Source of the DNA: Desulfocapsa sp.
GTDB taxonomy: Bacteria; Desulfobacterota; Desulfobulbia; Desulfobulbales; Desulfocapsaceae
Length of the DNA: 44,449 nt
NCBI GenBank assembly: GCA_013792135.1
Contig: VMSP01000014.1
Span: 1 to 44,449, forward strand
Reading direction: 5' to 3'
Shown here: positions 24,472 to 33,338 of the stretch, piece by piece
Numbering within the stretch: the first letter of the stretch is position 1
How the letters are laid out: each line of letters opens with the position of its first letter
The notes under the pieces: model-generated
What the model saw: only the letters and a program-made list of their open reading frames with translations
Databases searched by the model: none
What the model was told of the DNA's origin: nothing
Position numbers and translations under genes: made by a program

Positions 24472-25167
24472 ATGATACAAAACAGAATAAAATCAGTTGT
24501 GGCCATCCTGCTGGCAGGATCTTTTTTCCTTGCCACCAATTCAATTGCCGCAGAAGCTTATGATGAAGACAGCTATGGCCCCGAGGCCCCTATTGCCTGG
24601 GATAAACCAACTAAGGTAACGTTCAGCCATAAGGTACACACCATGGATTCTGGTCTCACTTGTGATGCTTGCCATGACGAGCTCTTTACCATGGAAACTG
24701 GAGCGGTTCTGGCCACTGGTAAAATGACCATGGCTGCAATGGCTGAGGGTAAGTTCTGTGGTTCCTGCCATGATGGAAATACAGCTTTTGCCTCAAGCAC
24801 ACAATGTGCTTCCTGCCACACAGACGTAAATCAACTGGTACCGGAAGACCCCATTGTCTGGACCAAACCGGTCCAGGCAGTGCTTTTTTATCATAAGGCT
24901 CACACTGAGGACTTTGGTCTGGAATGTGATGCATGCCATAATGACACGTTTGTCATGCAGAAGGGTGCCGCAGAAAAGGCAGACAATTTTACCATGCAGT
25001 CCCTCTATGATGGTAAATATTGTGGCAAATGTCATGATGGTTCCACCGCTTTTGCCTCGGACACCCGCTGCAACACCTGTCATATCGGGGTCAAAGGCTA
25101 TAACCGAATGACGGGCAATGAAGACTCCCACGAAAAAAATCACAAGGATACTCAGGCTGGTCATTAA
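24472..25167 (+). CDS. Periplasmic hexahaem cytochrome c (duplicated trihaem unit)
   Basis: A 231-residue c-type cytochrome with a Sec signal (SVVAILLAGSFFLATNSIAA) and six CxxCH haem sites at residues 64, 96, 112, 152, 184 and 200. They fall in two halves of three: CDACH, CGSCH, CASCH and CDACH, CGKCH, CNTCH. Each half begins with a histidine-rich segment (TFSHKVHTMDSGL and LFYHKAHTEDFGL) that supplies distal ligands, and each has KFCGSCHDG or KYCGKCHDG at the same spacing. This is a tandem duplication of a c7-like trihaem domain. It probably relays electrons between the ferredoxin/NrfD pair and an extracytoplasmic partner. The start follows AGGAGA. The tail after residue 210 is hydrophilic. 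Confidence 0.93.
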   Translation: MIQNRIKSVVAILLAGSFFLATNSIAAEAYDEDSYGPEAPIAWDKPTKVTFSHKVHTMDSGLTCDACHDELFTMETGAVLATGKMTMAAMAEGKFCGSCHDGNTAFASSTQCASCHTDVNQLVPEDPIVWTKPVQAVLFYHKAHTEDFGLECDACHNDTFVMQKGAAEKADNFTMQSLYDGKYCGKCHDGSTAFASDTRCNTCHIGVKGYNRMTGNEDSHEKNHKDTQAGH

Positions 25168-25251
25168 GACCAAAATATAGACTTTATGGGGTTTGATGGC
25201 ACATAATCCTGATACCTCTCGTCGAAGAAAATAAATCTGCAGGAGTAGAAA

Positions 25252-26445
25252 ATGACAAACAAATCAATATCAGCCATATTTGCCGAGACAGCAGAACCAC
25301 GTCTGGCAACACCTGGTATGAACAGGGCGACGATCTTTTTTCTGATTGTGACCGTAGTCGGTCTCAGTTGCGGAGTACTCTCTTTTATTTTCGGTCATCA
25401 TATCATCTATAACAATACCCGTGAAATGCCATGGGGCATGCTGATCTCCACATACGCCTTCTGGGCCATCACCTCTACCGGTCTATGTATCTATGCCGCC
25501 ATGAGTCATGTCTTTGGCGGTACCAGAATGGGGATTATCAGCAACCGTATGGTATGGATGTCCATTATATGTATCATGGGCGCGTTTGCCACCATTGGAG
25601 TGGAGATTGCCAGCCCTCACAGAATGCTGATTTACAATATCATTTCCCCCAACCCCACCTCCAACATCTGGTGGATGGGAACACTCTACGGTATGGCCGT
25701 GGGTTGCATGATCATTGAATTTGCCGGAATTGTTACCGGACTTGCCCGTATTGCTTTAATTTTAGGCGTATTTGGAGCAATTGCCGAGGTCCTGGCTAAC
25801 AGTTGCCTTGGTGGTGTATTTGCCACACTTCCAGCCCGTCCTTACTGGTATGGGGCACAATTACCCATCTACTTTCTCACTGCCGCTTTTCTCTCCGGCG
25901 CTGCCGCAACAATCCTTTTCAATGTTCTCGCTTACAAGATTCGAGGCGAAAAAATGAGTCATGCCGTTCATCTTGGAGTGAAAAGTGCTGGTAAGGCTAT
26001 GACCCTGGTGCTTATTCTCTATGCCGTTGCCACATTCTGGCGCTTGGTCAGTTTTTATGTGGGTGGGCCTGAACTTGGAAGAACTGCGGCAGATGCACTG
26101 ATCAGCGGCCCTCTCTCTATCAATTTTTGGGTTATAGAGGTCTGTGTTGGTCTTCTCATCCCCATCATACTCATAATCCTGTCGCGGCTTGAGAATGTCA
26201 ACATGATGGCATTTGCCGGATTTCTCGTCTTGGTCGGACAGTTTGTAGCCCGTTATGATCTCGTTGTTGCCGGACAGATCGTCCCTCAAAATCTTGGATG
26301 GGATGGACTTCCTCCTTTTTTCAACTATGTTCCCTCAATCTTTGAATTTGGAGTCATTGCTGGTGGTATTGGTGTTGTCGCCTTTGGTTTTCTTATGGGT
26401 GAACGGGTATTCGGTAAGACCTTTACCCAGAAAGAACATCATTGA
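25252..26445 (+). CDS. NrfD/PsrC-family quinone-interacting membrane subunit
   Basis: A 397-residue polytopic protein with about ten hydrophobic segments, among them ATIFFLIVTVVGLSCGVLSF, WVIEVCVGLLIPIILIIL and FAGFLVLVGQFVARYDLVVAG. The family binds menaquinone and exchanges electrons with a periplasmic ferredoxin such as the one encoded two genes upstream. Some relatives are thought to be energy coupling. The conserved arginine/aspartate region VARYDLVVAGQ and the loop IASPHRMLIYN near a quinone site are visible. AGGAG precedes the start. With the ferredoxin and the hexahaem cytochrome it forms a compact quinol:cytochrome oxidoreductase-like module of the kind found in sulfate- and metal-reducing deltaproteobacteria. 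The direction of electron flow cannot be read from the sequence. Confidence 0.92.
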   Translation: MTNKSISAIFAETAEPRLATPGMNRATIFFLIVTVVGLSCGVLSFIFGHHIIYNNTREMPWGMLISTYAFWAITSTGLCIYAAMSHVFGGTRMGIISNRMVWMSIICIMGAFATIGVEIASPHRMLIYNIISPNPTSNIWWMGTLYGMAVGCMIIEFAGIVTGLARIALILGVFGAIAEVLANSCLGGVFATLPARPYWYGAQLPIYFLTAAFLSGAAATILFNVLAYKIRGEKMSHAVHLGVKSAGKAMTLVLILYAVATFWRLVSFYVGGPELGRTAADALISGPLSINFWVIEVCVGLLIPIILIILSRLENVNMMAFAGFLVLVGQFVARYDLVVAGQIVPQNLGWDGLPPFFNYVPSIFEFGVIAGGIGVVAFGFLMGERVFGKTFTQKEHH

Positions 26446-26464
26446 TGCAAAATTAATTTTTTAG

Positions 26465-26508
26465 TTTAAATAAAAAAGCCGCTCATATGAGCGGCTTTTT
26501 TATTTAAA
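26465..26508. terminator. Perfectly palindromic bidirectional terminator
   Basis: A 44-bp perfect palindrome. Its core GCCGCTCATATGAGCGGC (26478-26495) is flanked by A6 and T6 and by TTTAAAT/ATTTAAA. The stem plus U-run works in both directions and ends both the redox operon (+) and murA (-). Confidence 0.93.
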
Positions 26509-26534
26509 TTCCTGAGATATTTTTCGTTTTTAAC

Positions 26535-27803
26535 TTATTCCTGCTCTTTCCAGACCGTCGCTCCCAAGGCAGTCAATTTTTCCACCATCTGTTCATAACC
26601 TCGTTCCAGATGATAAATTCGGGAGATTTCAGTTCTGCCCTCTGCTGCCAAGCCCGCAATGACCAGTGACGAGCTTGCCCGCAGATCAGTGGCCATAACC
26701 GGAGCACCATAAAATCCAGATCTACCAACGCCCTTAACCACGGCCACATGACCATCTATGGTAATATCCGCCCCCATCCGGTGTAACTCCGCCACATGCA
26801 TAAATCTGTTTTCAAAGATCGTCTCATGAACCATGGAGACCCCTTCACTCAAGGCCATCAAGGCCATAAACTGGGCCTGTAAATCTGTGGGATAGCCAGG
26901 ATAAGGCATTGTTTTAATATCAACATTCTTTATTTTTCGTCTTCCTGTGGCATCCAAGGTAATCGTATTTTCCAGCTCTTTAATCTCCATCCCGGCAGCC
27001 CGTAACTTGTCCAGCAAGGAGGGAAGATGCGCAGGATTACAATCAGTCACTGTAACCTCTCCTCCAGTGGCAGCAACCGCAATCAGATAGGTTCCGGCCT
27101 CGATCCGATCCGGAATAATCTCACTTTCAGCTGCATACAATTTCTTGACGCCATGAATGGTCAGCCTGTCTGTACAACGCCCTTCAATCTCTGCGCCCAT
27201 GGCCGTCAACATATCAACAAGATTGCCGATTTCCGGCTCCTTCGCTGCATTCTTAATAATCGTTGTTCCTTGCGCAAGCGCGGCAGCCATGACCAGATTT
27301 TCAGTACCGGTAACCGATGGAACGTCAAAATAGATGTTATTCCCCTGCATACGGCCATCAATTTCCGCATCGACATAGCCCTGCTCCAGACGGCAGGTCA
27401 CTCCTAACTGCTCAAATCCTTTGATATGAAAGTCAATAGGCCTGGCCCCAATGGCGCAGCCTCCGGGTAAAGAGACCTTAGCCTTGCCAAGACGGGCCAA
27501 AAGCGGACCTAAGACCAGAACCGAGGCACGCATAGTTTTTACCAAGTCATAGGAGGCCTCGGAATAGGTAAGATTGGTAGAATCAATTCTTAGAGTCGCC
27601 CCCTGTCTTTCCCAAGTGATACCCAGGGACTCAAGCAAACGAAGAATCGTCCGGGTATCACGCAGGTCGGGAACATTGTTCAGTGTATGAATCCCCTCTG
27701 CCAAGAGGGTTGCGGCAATCAGGGGCAGGGCTGCATTTTTGGCACCACTGATCCGCACCTGACCATACAGAGGCCTGCCGCCTTCAATAATGAGTTTTTC
27801 CAT
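26535..27803 (-). CDS. murA: UDP-N-acetylglucosamine 1-carboxyvinyltransferase
   Basis: MurA transfers enolpyruvate from PEP to UDP-GlcNAc, the first committed step of peptidoglycan synthesis. The 422-residue product has the EPSP-synthase-like two-domain fold. The substrate-binding lysine lies in [11 protein letters not shown] (K22), the catalytic cysteine is C116 in [15 protein letters not shown], and the conserved [17 protein letters not shown] segment is present. A cysteine rather than aspartate at the active site predicts fosfomycin sensitivity by family knowledge. GGAG precedes the start. It is the last gene of the minus-strand cluster rho-rpmE-prfA-prmC-murA and ends at the palindromic terminator. 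Confidence 0.97.
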   Translation of the reverse strand: MEKLIIEGGRPLYGQVRISGAKNAALPLIAATLLAEGIHTLNNVPDLRDTRTILRLLESLGITWERQGATLRIDSTNLTYSEASYDLVKTMRASVLVLGPLLARLGKAKVSLPGGCAIGARPIDFHIKGFEQLGVTCRLEQGYVDAEIDGRMQGNNIYFDVPSVTGTENLVMAAALAQGTTIIKNAAKEPEIGNLVDMLTAMGAEIEGRCTDRLTIHGVKKLYAAESEIIPDRIEAGTYLIAVAATGGEVTVTDCNPAHLPSLLDKLRAAGMEIKELENTITLDATGRRKIKNVDIKTMPYPGYPTDLQAQFMALMALSEGVSMVHETIFENRFMHVAELHRMGADITIDGHVAVVKGVGRSGFYGAPVMATDLRASSSLVIAGLAAEGRTEISRIYHLERGYEQMVEKLTALGATVWKEQE

Positions 27804-27921
27804 CTACCTATCTCCATTTTATAACCATTACGAAAGAGCCGTTTAATTTCTGACAATTTCGCCACGATTCCTTATGCCAATCACGGCATATTTGCATGTT
27901 ACCATTATATTGAACGATATT

Positions 27922-28794
27922 TTAAGTCGCCATCCTGGCATGCAGGACCCTGTCCCGACCACTATAATCCTGCAGCACCTCAACACGTTCAAATATTTTT
28001 TCACCAGTATCATCACCACTAAAAAGCTGCATGACGGCAAGTCCCTGATCAGCACCAATCTCCATAAAGAAATCACCACCGGGCTTCAATACCCGAGGCA
28101 AGGTCATGCGTATACGTTGAATAATATCCAAGCCATCTACGCCACCATCAAGTGCCAAATGAGGCTCAAAATGCATCACCTCCGGTTGCAATCTATCTCG
28201 CAACTCCTGTCTACTCACATAGGGAGGATTGGAAACCACCAATCCAAAAATATGACGTGGGGAAAATGCGCTGAACAGATCCGCTTGTACTAAGGCGAGT
28301 CGATCAGCAACCTGATGCCTTATCGCATTCCGGCGTGCAACCTGTAATGCTGGAGCAGAAATATCAACCGCTGTCACCGATCTGCCCGTTTCGAGGGCAA
28401 GAATAATAGCAATCACACCACTGCCACAACAAAGATCAAGCACCAGGTCTGGTTGCCATTGTTCATTTTTGTTTAGAGCAAGAACTGTTTCAAGAAGGAA
28501 TTCGGTCTCTGGCCTGGGGATTAGTACATCAGGAGTCACCAGAAAGGGGAGGGACCAGAACTCCTTTTCACCTAAGATATAGGCCGAAGGCTCATATTTT
28601 GACCGACGAGCGAGAAGAGATAAAAATTGCTGTTCATGACGTTCATCCACCTCATCGGTTGCGGCTAGAAACAGCCCTGTTCTGTTTTTTTCAAGACAGA
28701 AGCCCAAGAGCAGCTCAACCTCAAGGGAAGCTTGTTCAACACCTGCCGATTCAAGCTGAGTTGCACCATAATGAAGAAGATCAACAACACGCAT
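27922..28794 (-). CDS. prmC: Peptide chain release factor N5-glutamine methyltransferase
   Basis: PrmC (HemK) methylates the glutamine of the GGQ motif in release factors, here most directly the PrfA encoded upstream. The 290-residue product has the N-terminal helical release-factor-binding domain and a class I SAM methyltransferase domain: VLIPRPETEFLLETVL, VLDLCCGSGVIAIILAL (motif I), VDISAPALQVARRNA and the active-site VVSNPPYVSRQEL. Its position right after prfA is the normal arrangement. No clear ribosome-binding site is visible before the ATG at 28794, which follows a T-rich run. Confidence 0.96.
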   Translation of the reverse strand: MRVVDLLHYGATQLESAGVEQASLEVELLLGFCLEKNRTGLFLAATDEVDERHEQQFLSLLARRSKYEPSAYILGEKEFWSLPFLVTPDVLIPRPETEFLLETVLALNKNEQWQPDLVLDLCCGSGVIAIILALETGRSVTAVDISAPALQVARRNAIRHQVADRLALVQADLFSAFSPRHIFGLVVSNPPYVSRQELRDRLQPEVMHFEPHLALDGGVDGLDIIQRIRMTLPRVLKPGGDFFMEIGADQGLAVMQLFSGDDTGEKIFERVEVLQDYSGRDRVLHARMAT

Positions 28795-28958
28795 GGAAAA
28801 AAAATGGGGAAAAAGAAATAAAATTAATCACTAAAAGGCATCTCTCGACAATCGCACAAAAAAACAATCAAGGAGTAATCAGCCATTTTCCAGTTTTTCT
28901 CCGACTAACCCTGACCAATACCTCCATTTCCAAGTCAACATTATCTTTGGAGAACGGG

Positions 28959-30026
28959 CTACTCAATTTCTTTTAATTTTTCCGCCTGATCATGACTGAT
29001 CAATGGGTCAATAACCTCGTCCAGCTTCCCATCCATAATCGAATCAAGACGATACAAGGTCAGGTTAATGCGATGATCGGTAAGTCGACCCTGGGGGAAA
29101 TTATAGGTCCGAATGCGTTCACTGCGATCACCACTTCCAACCTGACTTTTGCGATCCTGTGAGATCTTGTCATGATGCTCCTGTTGCACCCGGTCAAACA
29201 ACCTGGCCCGCAATACAGTCAAGGCCTTTGCCTTGTTTTTATGCTGAGATTTCTCATCCTGACAAATAACCACAAGCCCCGTTGGCAAATGAGTCACCCG
29301 TACCGCAGAATCAGTTGTATTGACGCTCTGCCCACCAGGTCCGGAAGAACGAAAGACATCAAACTTCAACTCATTCATCTTGATATCCACCTCAACCTCA
29401 TCGGCCTCAGGCAAGATGGCGACAGTCACTGCCGAGGTATGAATACGTCCCTGGGTCTCTGTCTCAGGAACCCGTTGCACCCGATGCGTACCGCTCTCAT
29501 ACTTCATCCTGGAATAGACCTGTTCGCCGCTGATCAAGGCAATAATCTCTTTAAAACCACCTGTTCCCAGGTGACTGGAGGCCATCACCTCAATTTTCCA
29601 CCCTTGAGATTCCGCAAATCGAGAATACATCCGATAGAGATCACCAACAAAAAGCGCTGCTTCATCACCACCTGTCCCGGCACGAATCTCCAGAAAAGTA
29701 TTACGTTCATCATTAGGATCTTTTGGCAGAAGCAGCAGACGGATCTCGTTTTGCAGAACGTCTTCTTTTTCTTTCAGCTCCACAATCTCTGCCTTTGCCA
29801 GCTCTTGAATTTCCTCGTCTTCGTCACCCTGAAGAAGCTGCCGATTACTCTCAATATCCAGCTCAGCCTGTCGATACTGGGAATAAAGAGTATACAGCTT
29901 AACCAATTGCGCATGTTCTCTGGCCACTTTTTGATAGGCCTTCTGATCATTCATGAGCGAGGGATCAGAAAGTCTACCTTCAAGATGCGCAACCTTTTCT
30001 TGCAACTCGTCAAACTTATCAAACAT
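28959..30026 (-). CDS. prfA: Peptide chain release factor 1
   Basis: RF1 recognises UAA and UAG and triggers peptide release at the ribosome. The 355-residue product begins [19 protein letters not shown] and contains the GGQ catalytic motif in [15 protein letters not shown] and the codon-recognition region with [16 protein letters not shown]. The ATG at 30026 gives the standard N-terminus; a TTG at 30035 is open in frame. No purine-rich ribosome-binding site precedes either start (the upstream minus-strand sequence is pyrimidine-rich), and a strong terminator hairpin ends about 30 bases upstream. Translation may thus depend on readthrough or on a leader with unusual initiation. Confidence 0.96.
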   Translation of the reverse strand: MFDKFDELQEKVAHLEGRLSDPSLMNDQKAYQKVAREHAQLVKLYTLYSQYRQAELDIESNRQLLQGDEDEEIQELAKAEIVELKEKEDVLQNEIRLLLLPKDPNDERNTFLEIRAGTGGDEAALFVGDLYRMYSRFAESQGWKIEVMASSHLGTGGFKEIIALISGEQVYSRMKYESGTHRVQRVPETETQGRIHTSAVTVAILPEADEVEVDIKMNELKFDVFRSSGPGGQSVNTTDSAVRVTHLPTGLVVICQDEKSQHKNKAKALTVLRARLFDRVQQEHHDKISQDRKSQVGSGDRSERIRTYNFPQGRLTDHRINLTLYRLDSIMDGKLDEVIDPLISHDQAEKLKEIE

Positions 30027-30054
30027 GGAATTCAAGAGGGAGGAGAATTACTAC

Positions 30055-30100
30055 GTGAAAAAACAAAAAGTCCACAGCAATGTTACCCATTGCTGTGGAC
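30055..30100 (-). terminator. Strong rho-independent terminator after rpmE
   Basis: GTCCACAGCAATG (30070-30082) pairs perfectly with CATTGCTGTGGAC (30088-30100) around a five-base loop. On the minus strand it is followed by a T-run (complement of 30055-30069). The 13-bp stem should end most transcripts from rpmE about 30 bases before the prfA start. Confidence 0.9.
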
Positions 30101-30138
30101 CTGAGATAGCTAAAGATTACAGATAAAATACGCTGGAA

Positions 30139-30357
30139 TCAAGACTTTTTGCTTTCGAAATGTTTTGCATAACGCTTATTAAATTTATCAATACGTCCTG
30201 CAGTATCAAGAACTTTCTGTTTACCAGTAAAGAAAGGATGACAAGCGGAACAAATTTCAACCTTCATTTCAGTCAACACCGAACCAATCTCTACTTCACT
30301 TCCACAGGCGCAAACTGCTTTTATTGTATGATATTCTGGATGGATATCTTTCTTCAT
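30139..30357 (-). CDS. rpmE: 50S ribosomal protein L31 (zinc-binding type)
   Basis: A 72-residue L31 of the zinc-binding C+ type. The four metal ligands are visible in [14 protein letters not shown] and [15 protein letters not shown], and the typical C-terminus VDRFNKRY is present as [13 protein letters not shown]31 bridges the ribosomal subunits. Being the zinc form, it could be replaced by a zinc-free paralogue under zinc limitation, but no second copy lies in the window. The gene is followed by a strong terminator and then by prfA, and is separated from rho by a MITE-like insertion. Confidence 0.97.
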   Translation of the reverse strand: MKKDIHPEYHTIKAVCACGSEVEIGSVLTEMKVEICSACHPFFTGKQKVLDTAGRIDKFNKRYAKHFESKKS

Positions 30358-30831
30358 AATTCCTCTTCCTCCGAAACAGACTCGATGACTGTTCAGGTTA
30401 TATTTATAACGCTCTCAAGCGCTCCATTCACATCTACACTTTCCACTTAAAACAGACCATCACCATATTACAAACAGAGAAAATAATATAATAAATAAGT
30501 CAGAAATTACAACAAAAAAAACCTACACACCTCAAGTATAATCATTGAGCTATCAACTCTTATCTCAAAAAAACAGTGGTTACAAAAAATCACCTAGGAG
30601 TCTGTCGGATTATGGTGATTTGTTTTTCGTAACTTGCTGATATTTAAAGAAATACTAGAAATGTTACGCAACTTGCAATTTGTGCTATATGTAGTAATAT
30701 CAATATGTTATCTTTTTTGAATTCGAATAATCCGACAGACTCCTAGAAAAGATATACATATTTCTTCAGATTGTATGTCAAGGCACCATAACATACAATC
30801 TGAATTTTTACCTTGATCCAGGAAATAAAAA
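30358..30831. other. rpmE-rho intergenic region carrying a MITE-like insertion
   Basis: A 474-bp AT-rich gap in an otherwise compact gene series. Apart from the 145-bp element annotated separately (30598-30742), no open frame or RNA gene is visible. The rpmE promoter should lie between the element and 30357. Confidence 0.5.
30598..30742. mobile_element. MITE-like non-coding element with CTAG target duplication
   Basis: A 145-bp non-coding element whose 16-bp ends are perfect inverted repeats: GAGTCTGTCGGATTAT at 30598-30613 and its complement at 30727-30742. Both ends are flanked by CTAG (30594-30597 and 30743-30746). A four-base YTAR-type duplication is typical of the IS5 group of IS5-family elements, so this is probably a miniature derivative mobilised by such a transposase. 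The interior is AT-rich without any usable frame. It separates rho from rpmE. Confidence 0.75.
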
Positions 30832-32082
30832 TTAGCTATTCATGGATTCAAAAAACTCTTTATTGGTCTTATGATGTTTCATTTTGCCAAGAAGGAACTC
30901 TACTCCATCAGCAGGATTCATAGAACCCAACAGTTTGCGCAGAATCCAGACACGATTAAGTGTATCCGCATCCATCAACAGATCTTCCTTACGGGTACCG
31001 GAGCGTTTGACATCAATAGCTGGAAAAATCCTCTTTTCAGCCATCTTCCTGTCAAGAACCAGTTCCATGTTCCCTGTTCCTTTAAATTCTTCAAAAATCA
31101 CTTCATCCATTCGGCTTCCGGTTTCAACAAGGGCAGATGCTATAATAGTCAGACTGCCGCCCTCCTCAATATTTCTGGCGGCCCCAAAAAATCGTTTCGG
31201 TTTCTGCAGGGCATTAGCTTCCACTCCACCAGAAAGAATCTTACCACTGGAGGGGGTCACAGTATTATAGGCACGGGCCAGCCTGGTGATACTATCAAGT
31301 AAAATAACCACATCTTTCTTATGTTCCACCAAACGAATTGCCTTCTCAAGGACCATTTCAGCAACCTGGATATGACGCTGAGGCGGTTCATCAAAGGTTG
31401 AACTGACAACCTCAGCCGCGAGGACTGATCTGGCCATCTCTGTGACTTCTTCCGGTCGCTCGTCAATGAGCAGGACAATCAGATAAACATCAGGATGATT
31501 TTTCACAATCGAATTGGCAATCTTCTGCATCAAAACGGTTTTTCCGGTCCGTGGAGGTGCGACAATAAGCCCGCGCTGCCCTTTACCAATAGGGGCCATC
31601 ATATCGATAAGGCGCATGGAATAATTATCAGGCTGCCATTCAAGATTTAATTTCTCATCAGGATGCAGTGGTGTCAGGTTGGCAAAAAGAGTCTTTGTCT
31701 TTGCTGCCTCAGGTGGATCAAAATTGACACTCTCAACCTTCAACAGGGCAAAATAGCGTTCCCCTTCCTTGGGCGCACGAACCAAACCCTCAATAGTATC
31801 ACCCGTACGCAGATTCAAACGTCGAATCTGTGATGGAGAGACATAAATATCATCCGGGCCTGGCAGATAATTATAATCAGGTGCTCTGAGAAAGCCAAAA
31901 CCATCAGGTAAGATCTCAAGCACACCGCCACCACGAAGCTTTCCATCTTCATCTGCCTGGGCCTGTAAAATAGCAAAGATCAGCTCCTGCTTGCGCAAGG
32001 AACTCACGCCCTCAATCTTTAAATTTCGACCAAGTTTTACCAACTCATCAATTTTCTTCAGCTTTAATTCCGCCAGATTCAT
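30832..32082 (-). CDS. rho: Transcription termination factor Rho
   Basis: Rho is a hexameric RNA-dependent ATPase that ends transcription at C-rich unstructured RNA. The 416-residue product has the N-terminal helical domain ([21 protein letters not shown]), the cold-shock-like RNA-binding domain ([20 protein letters not shown]) and the ATPase core. The core carries Walker [13 protein letters not shown], Walker [16 protein letters not shown] and the Q-loop/R-loop region [20 protein letters not shown]. There is no large insertion as in high-GC Gram-positives. GGAG precedes the ATG. The gene lies 665 bp downstream of coaE and has its own long leader. Confidence 0.97.
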   Translation of the reverse strand: MNLAELKLKKIDELVKLGRNLKIEGVSSLRKQELIFAILQAQADEDGKLRGGGVLEILPDGFGFLRAPDYNYLPGPDDIYVSPSQIRRLNLRTGDTIEGLVRAPKEGERYFALLKVESVNFDPPEAAKTKTLFANLTPLHPDEKLNLEWQPDNYSMRLIDMMAPIGKGQRGLIVAPPRTGKTVLMQKIANSIVKNHPDVYLIVLLIDERPEEVTEMARSVLAAEVVSSTFDEPPQRHIQVAEMVLEKAIRLVEHKKDVVILLDSITRLARAYNTVTPSSGKILSGGVEANALQKPKRFFGAARNIEEGGSLTIIASALVETGSRMDEVIFEEFKGTGNMELVLDRKMAEKRIFPAIDVKRSGTRKEDLLMDADTLNRVWILRKLLGSMNPADGVEFLLGKMKHHKTNKEFFESMNS

Positions 32083-32747
32083 TAAACTTTTTCTCCTATG
32101 ATGGCTATTGGCAGGGCTATTGGCAGGACAAAATTACAAAATAACAATATCTGTTAACAATTCAGTAAAACAGAGCAAAAACTACCCAAGGGACTGACAA
32201 TTGAACACAACACGCCTAATGATACAGGCAGTAGCACAAGAACAATCATTGGCATCCGAAATACACCTCAGATCACAAAGAAATAGAACTCGTTAAAACA
32301 AAACTTGAATGCAGAAACGTTAAAATGAGTTCGTTTTTAGGTCTTGGACAAATCACACCCTAAAAGAACGCTCACTTACAGGAAATAACTAAAAAGCAAA
32401 CTGAGCGATCATAAAAGATACCTATCAGTACAATAGATTATATCCAGACACTTTTTTAAGAAGATGATCAGATATGAAATATTTTTTATTTCTTAGTATT
32501 TATGTTCTAAGGGGTGGGGCAGAGATAAGATTTATACTGAAATAATTATTTTGAAGATATTCTATTTCCTTGCTTACAGTACAATCAATCACTCAAGGTG
32601 ATCTGTAAGTATGTATACTACACAGTATTTTTAGCAGATCGGTCAAAGGTAGGATTTTCTCTCTGATGATTTTGAATATATACGTACTTCAAAAAACCAT
32701 GTCAACCTTTTTCATCAACTAAAGCCACTATGAGTAAAAAAAACGAC
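32083..32747. other. Long intergenic region upstream of rho
   Basis: This 665-bp AT-rich region between coaE and rho should hold the rho promoter and leader. Next to the rho ribosome-binding site is a tandem duplication of the 12-mer GCTATTGGCAGG (32104-32127). On the minus strand a 33-codon hydrophobic frame (32154-32255, MPMIVLVLLPVSLG...) lies 71 bases before rho, but its ribosome-binding site is poor. No riboswitch or tRNA was recognised. Confidence 0.5.
32104..32127. repeat. Tandem 12-mer duplication in the rho leader
   Basis: GCTATTGGCAGG occurs twice head to tail (32104-32115 and 32116-32127), about 22 bases upstream of the rho start codon on the minus strand. It could come from simple slippage or be a protein- or RNA-binding repeat. 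Confidence 0.8.
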
Positions 32748-33338
32748 TCAAGAGCTCAATAGATGGGCCAGATGATAAACCTGAAGGATAGTCAGGGCAA
32801 GAGGACCAGAATTTTCAATCACAGAATCAGCCTGTAATGCTTTTTCCTCAAGAGAGATTTGTGCGCTGATGGCGCTTCTTCCCTCCTCCAGACTTACCCT
32901 GTCACGCCTGACAATACGTTGGACACGGCATTCATACTCAGAATAAACTACAACAATCCAATCAAAATCGTTCTGCCAGCCAACCTCAAAAAGCAAAGGA
33001 ACCTCAGCCACCATTCCTTCCAGACTCACTCTCTCTTCTGTGGCTCGACTGATTATCTCCTGACGAACAAGCGGGTGCAGGATCTGCTCTACACCTCGAC
33101 GCACCTCAGGTTCTGCAAACAAAACCTTCCGCAGAACAGTCCTATCAATATTCCCGGTCAAATCCAAAAAACGCGAGCCCCATCTCTCCTGGATCCCCTG
33201 CCATCCCGGCCTTTGCATTTGCAAGAGATCACGGCACAGAATATCCGCATTCAGGACATCCACTCCCAGCAGTCTTCCCAGAAGACCTGCAACAAAGCTT
33301 TTGCCAGAGCCCATGCCTCCCGTAACTCCGATAATCAC
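32748..33338 (-). CDS. coaE: Dephospho-CoA kinase
   Basis: CoaE phosphorylates dephospho-CoA with ATP in the last step of coenzyme A synthesis. The 196-residue product starts MIIGVTGGMGSGKSFVAGLL with the Walker A loop. It has the conserved DILCRDLLQ segment with the catalytic aspartate, the lid region RIVRRD and VAEVPLLFEVGW. The start is GTG overlapping the rluD stop by four bases (GTGA) with AGGAG six bases upstream, so the two genes are translationally coupled. Confidence 0.95.
   Translation of the reverse strand: MIIGVTGGMGSGKSFVAGLLGRLLGVDVLNADILCRDLLQMQRPGWQGIQERWGSRFLDLTGNIDRTVLRKVLFAEPEVRRGVEQILHPLVRQEIISRATEERVSLEGMVAEVPLLFEVGWQNDFDWIVVVYSEYECRVQRIVRRDRVSLEEGRSAISAQISLEEKALQADSVIENSGPLALTILQVYHLAHLLSS

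Noticed and set aside
23573-26445. DsrMKJOP sulfite-reduction complex
   Set aside because: A ferredoxin and an NrfD protein are present, but no DsrM or DsrK homologue, and the cytochrome has six haems in a duplicated layout rather than the three of DsrJ.
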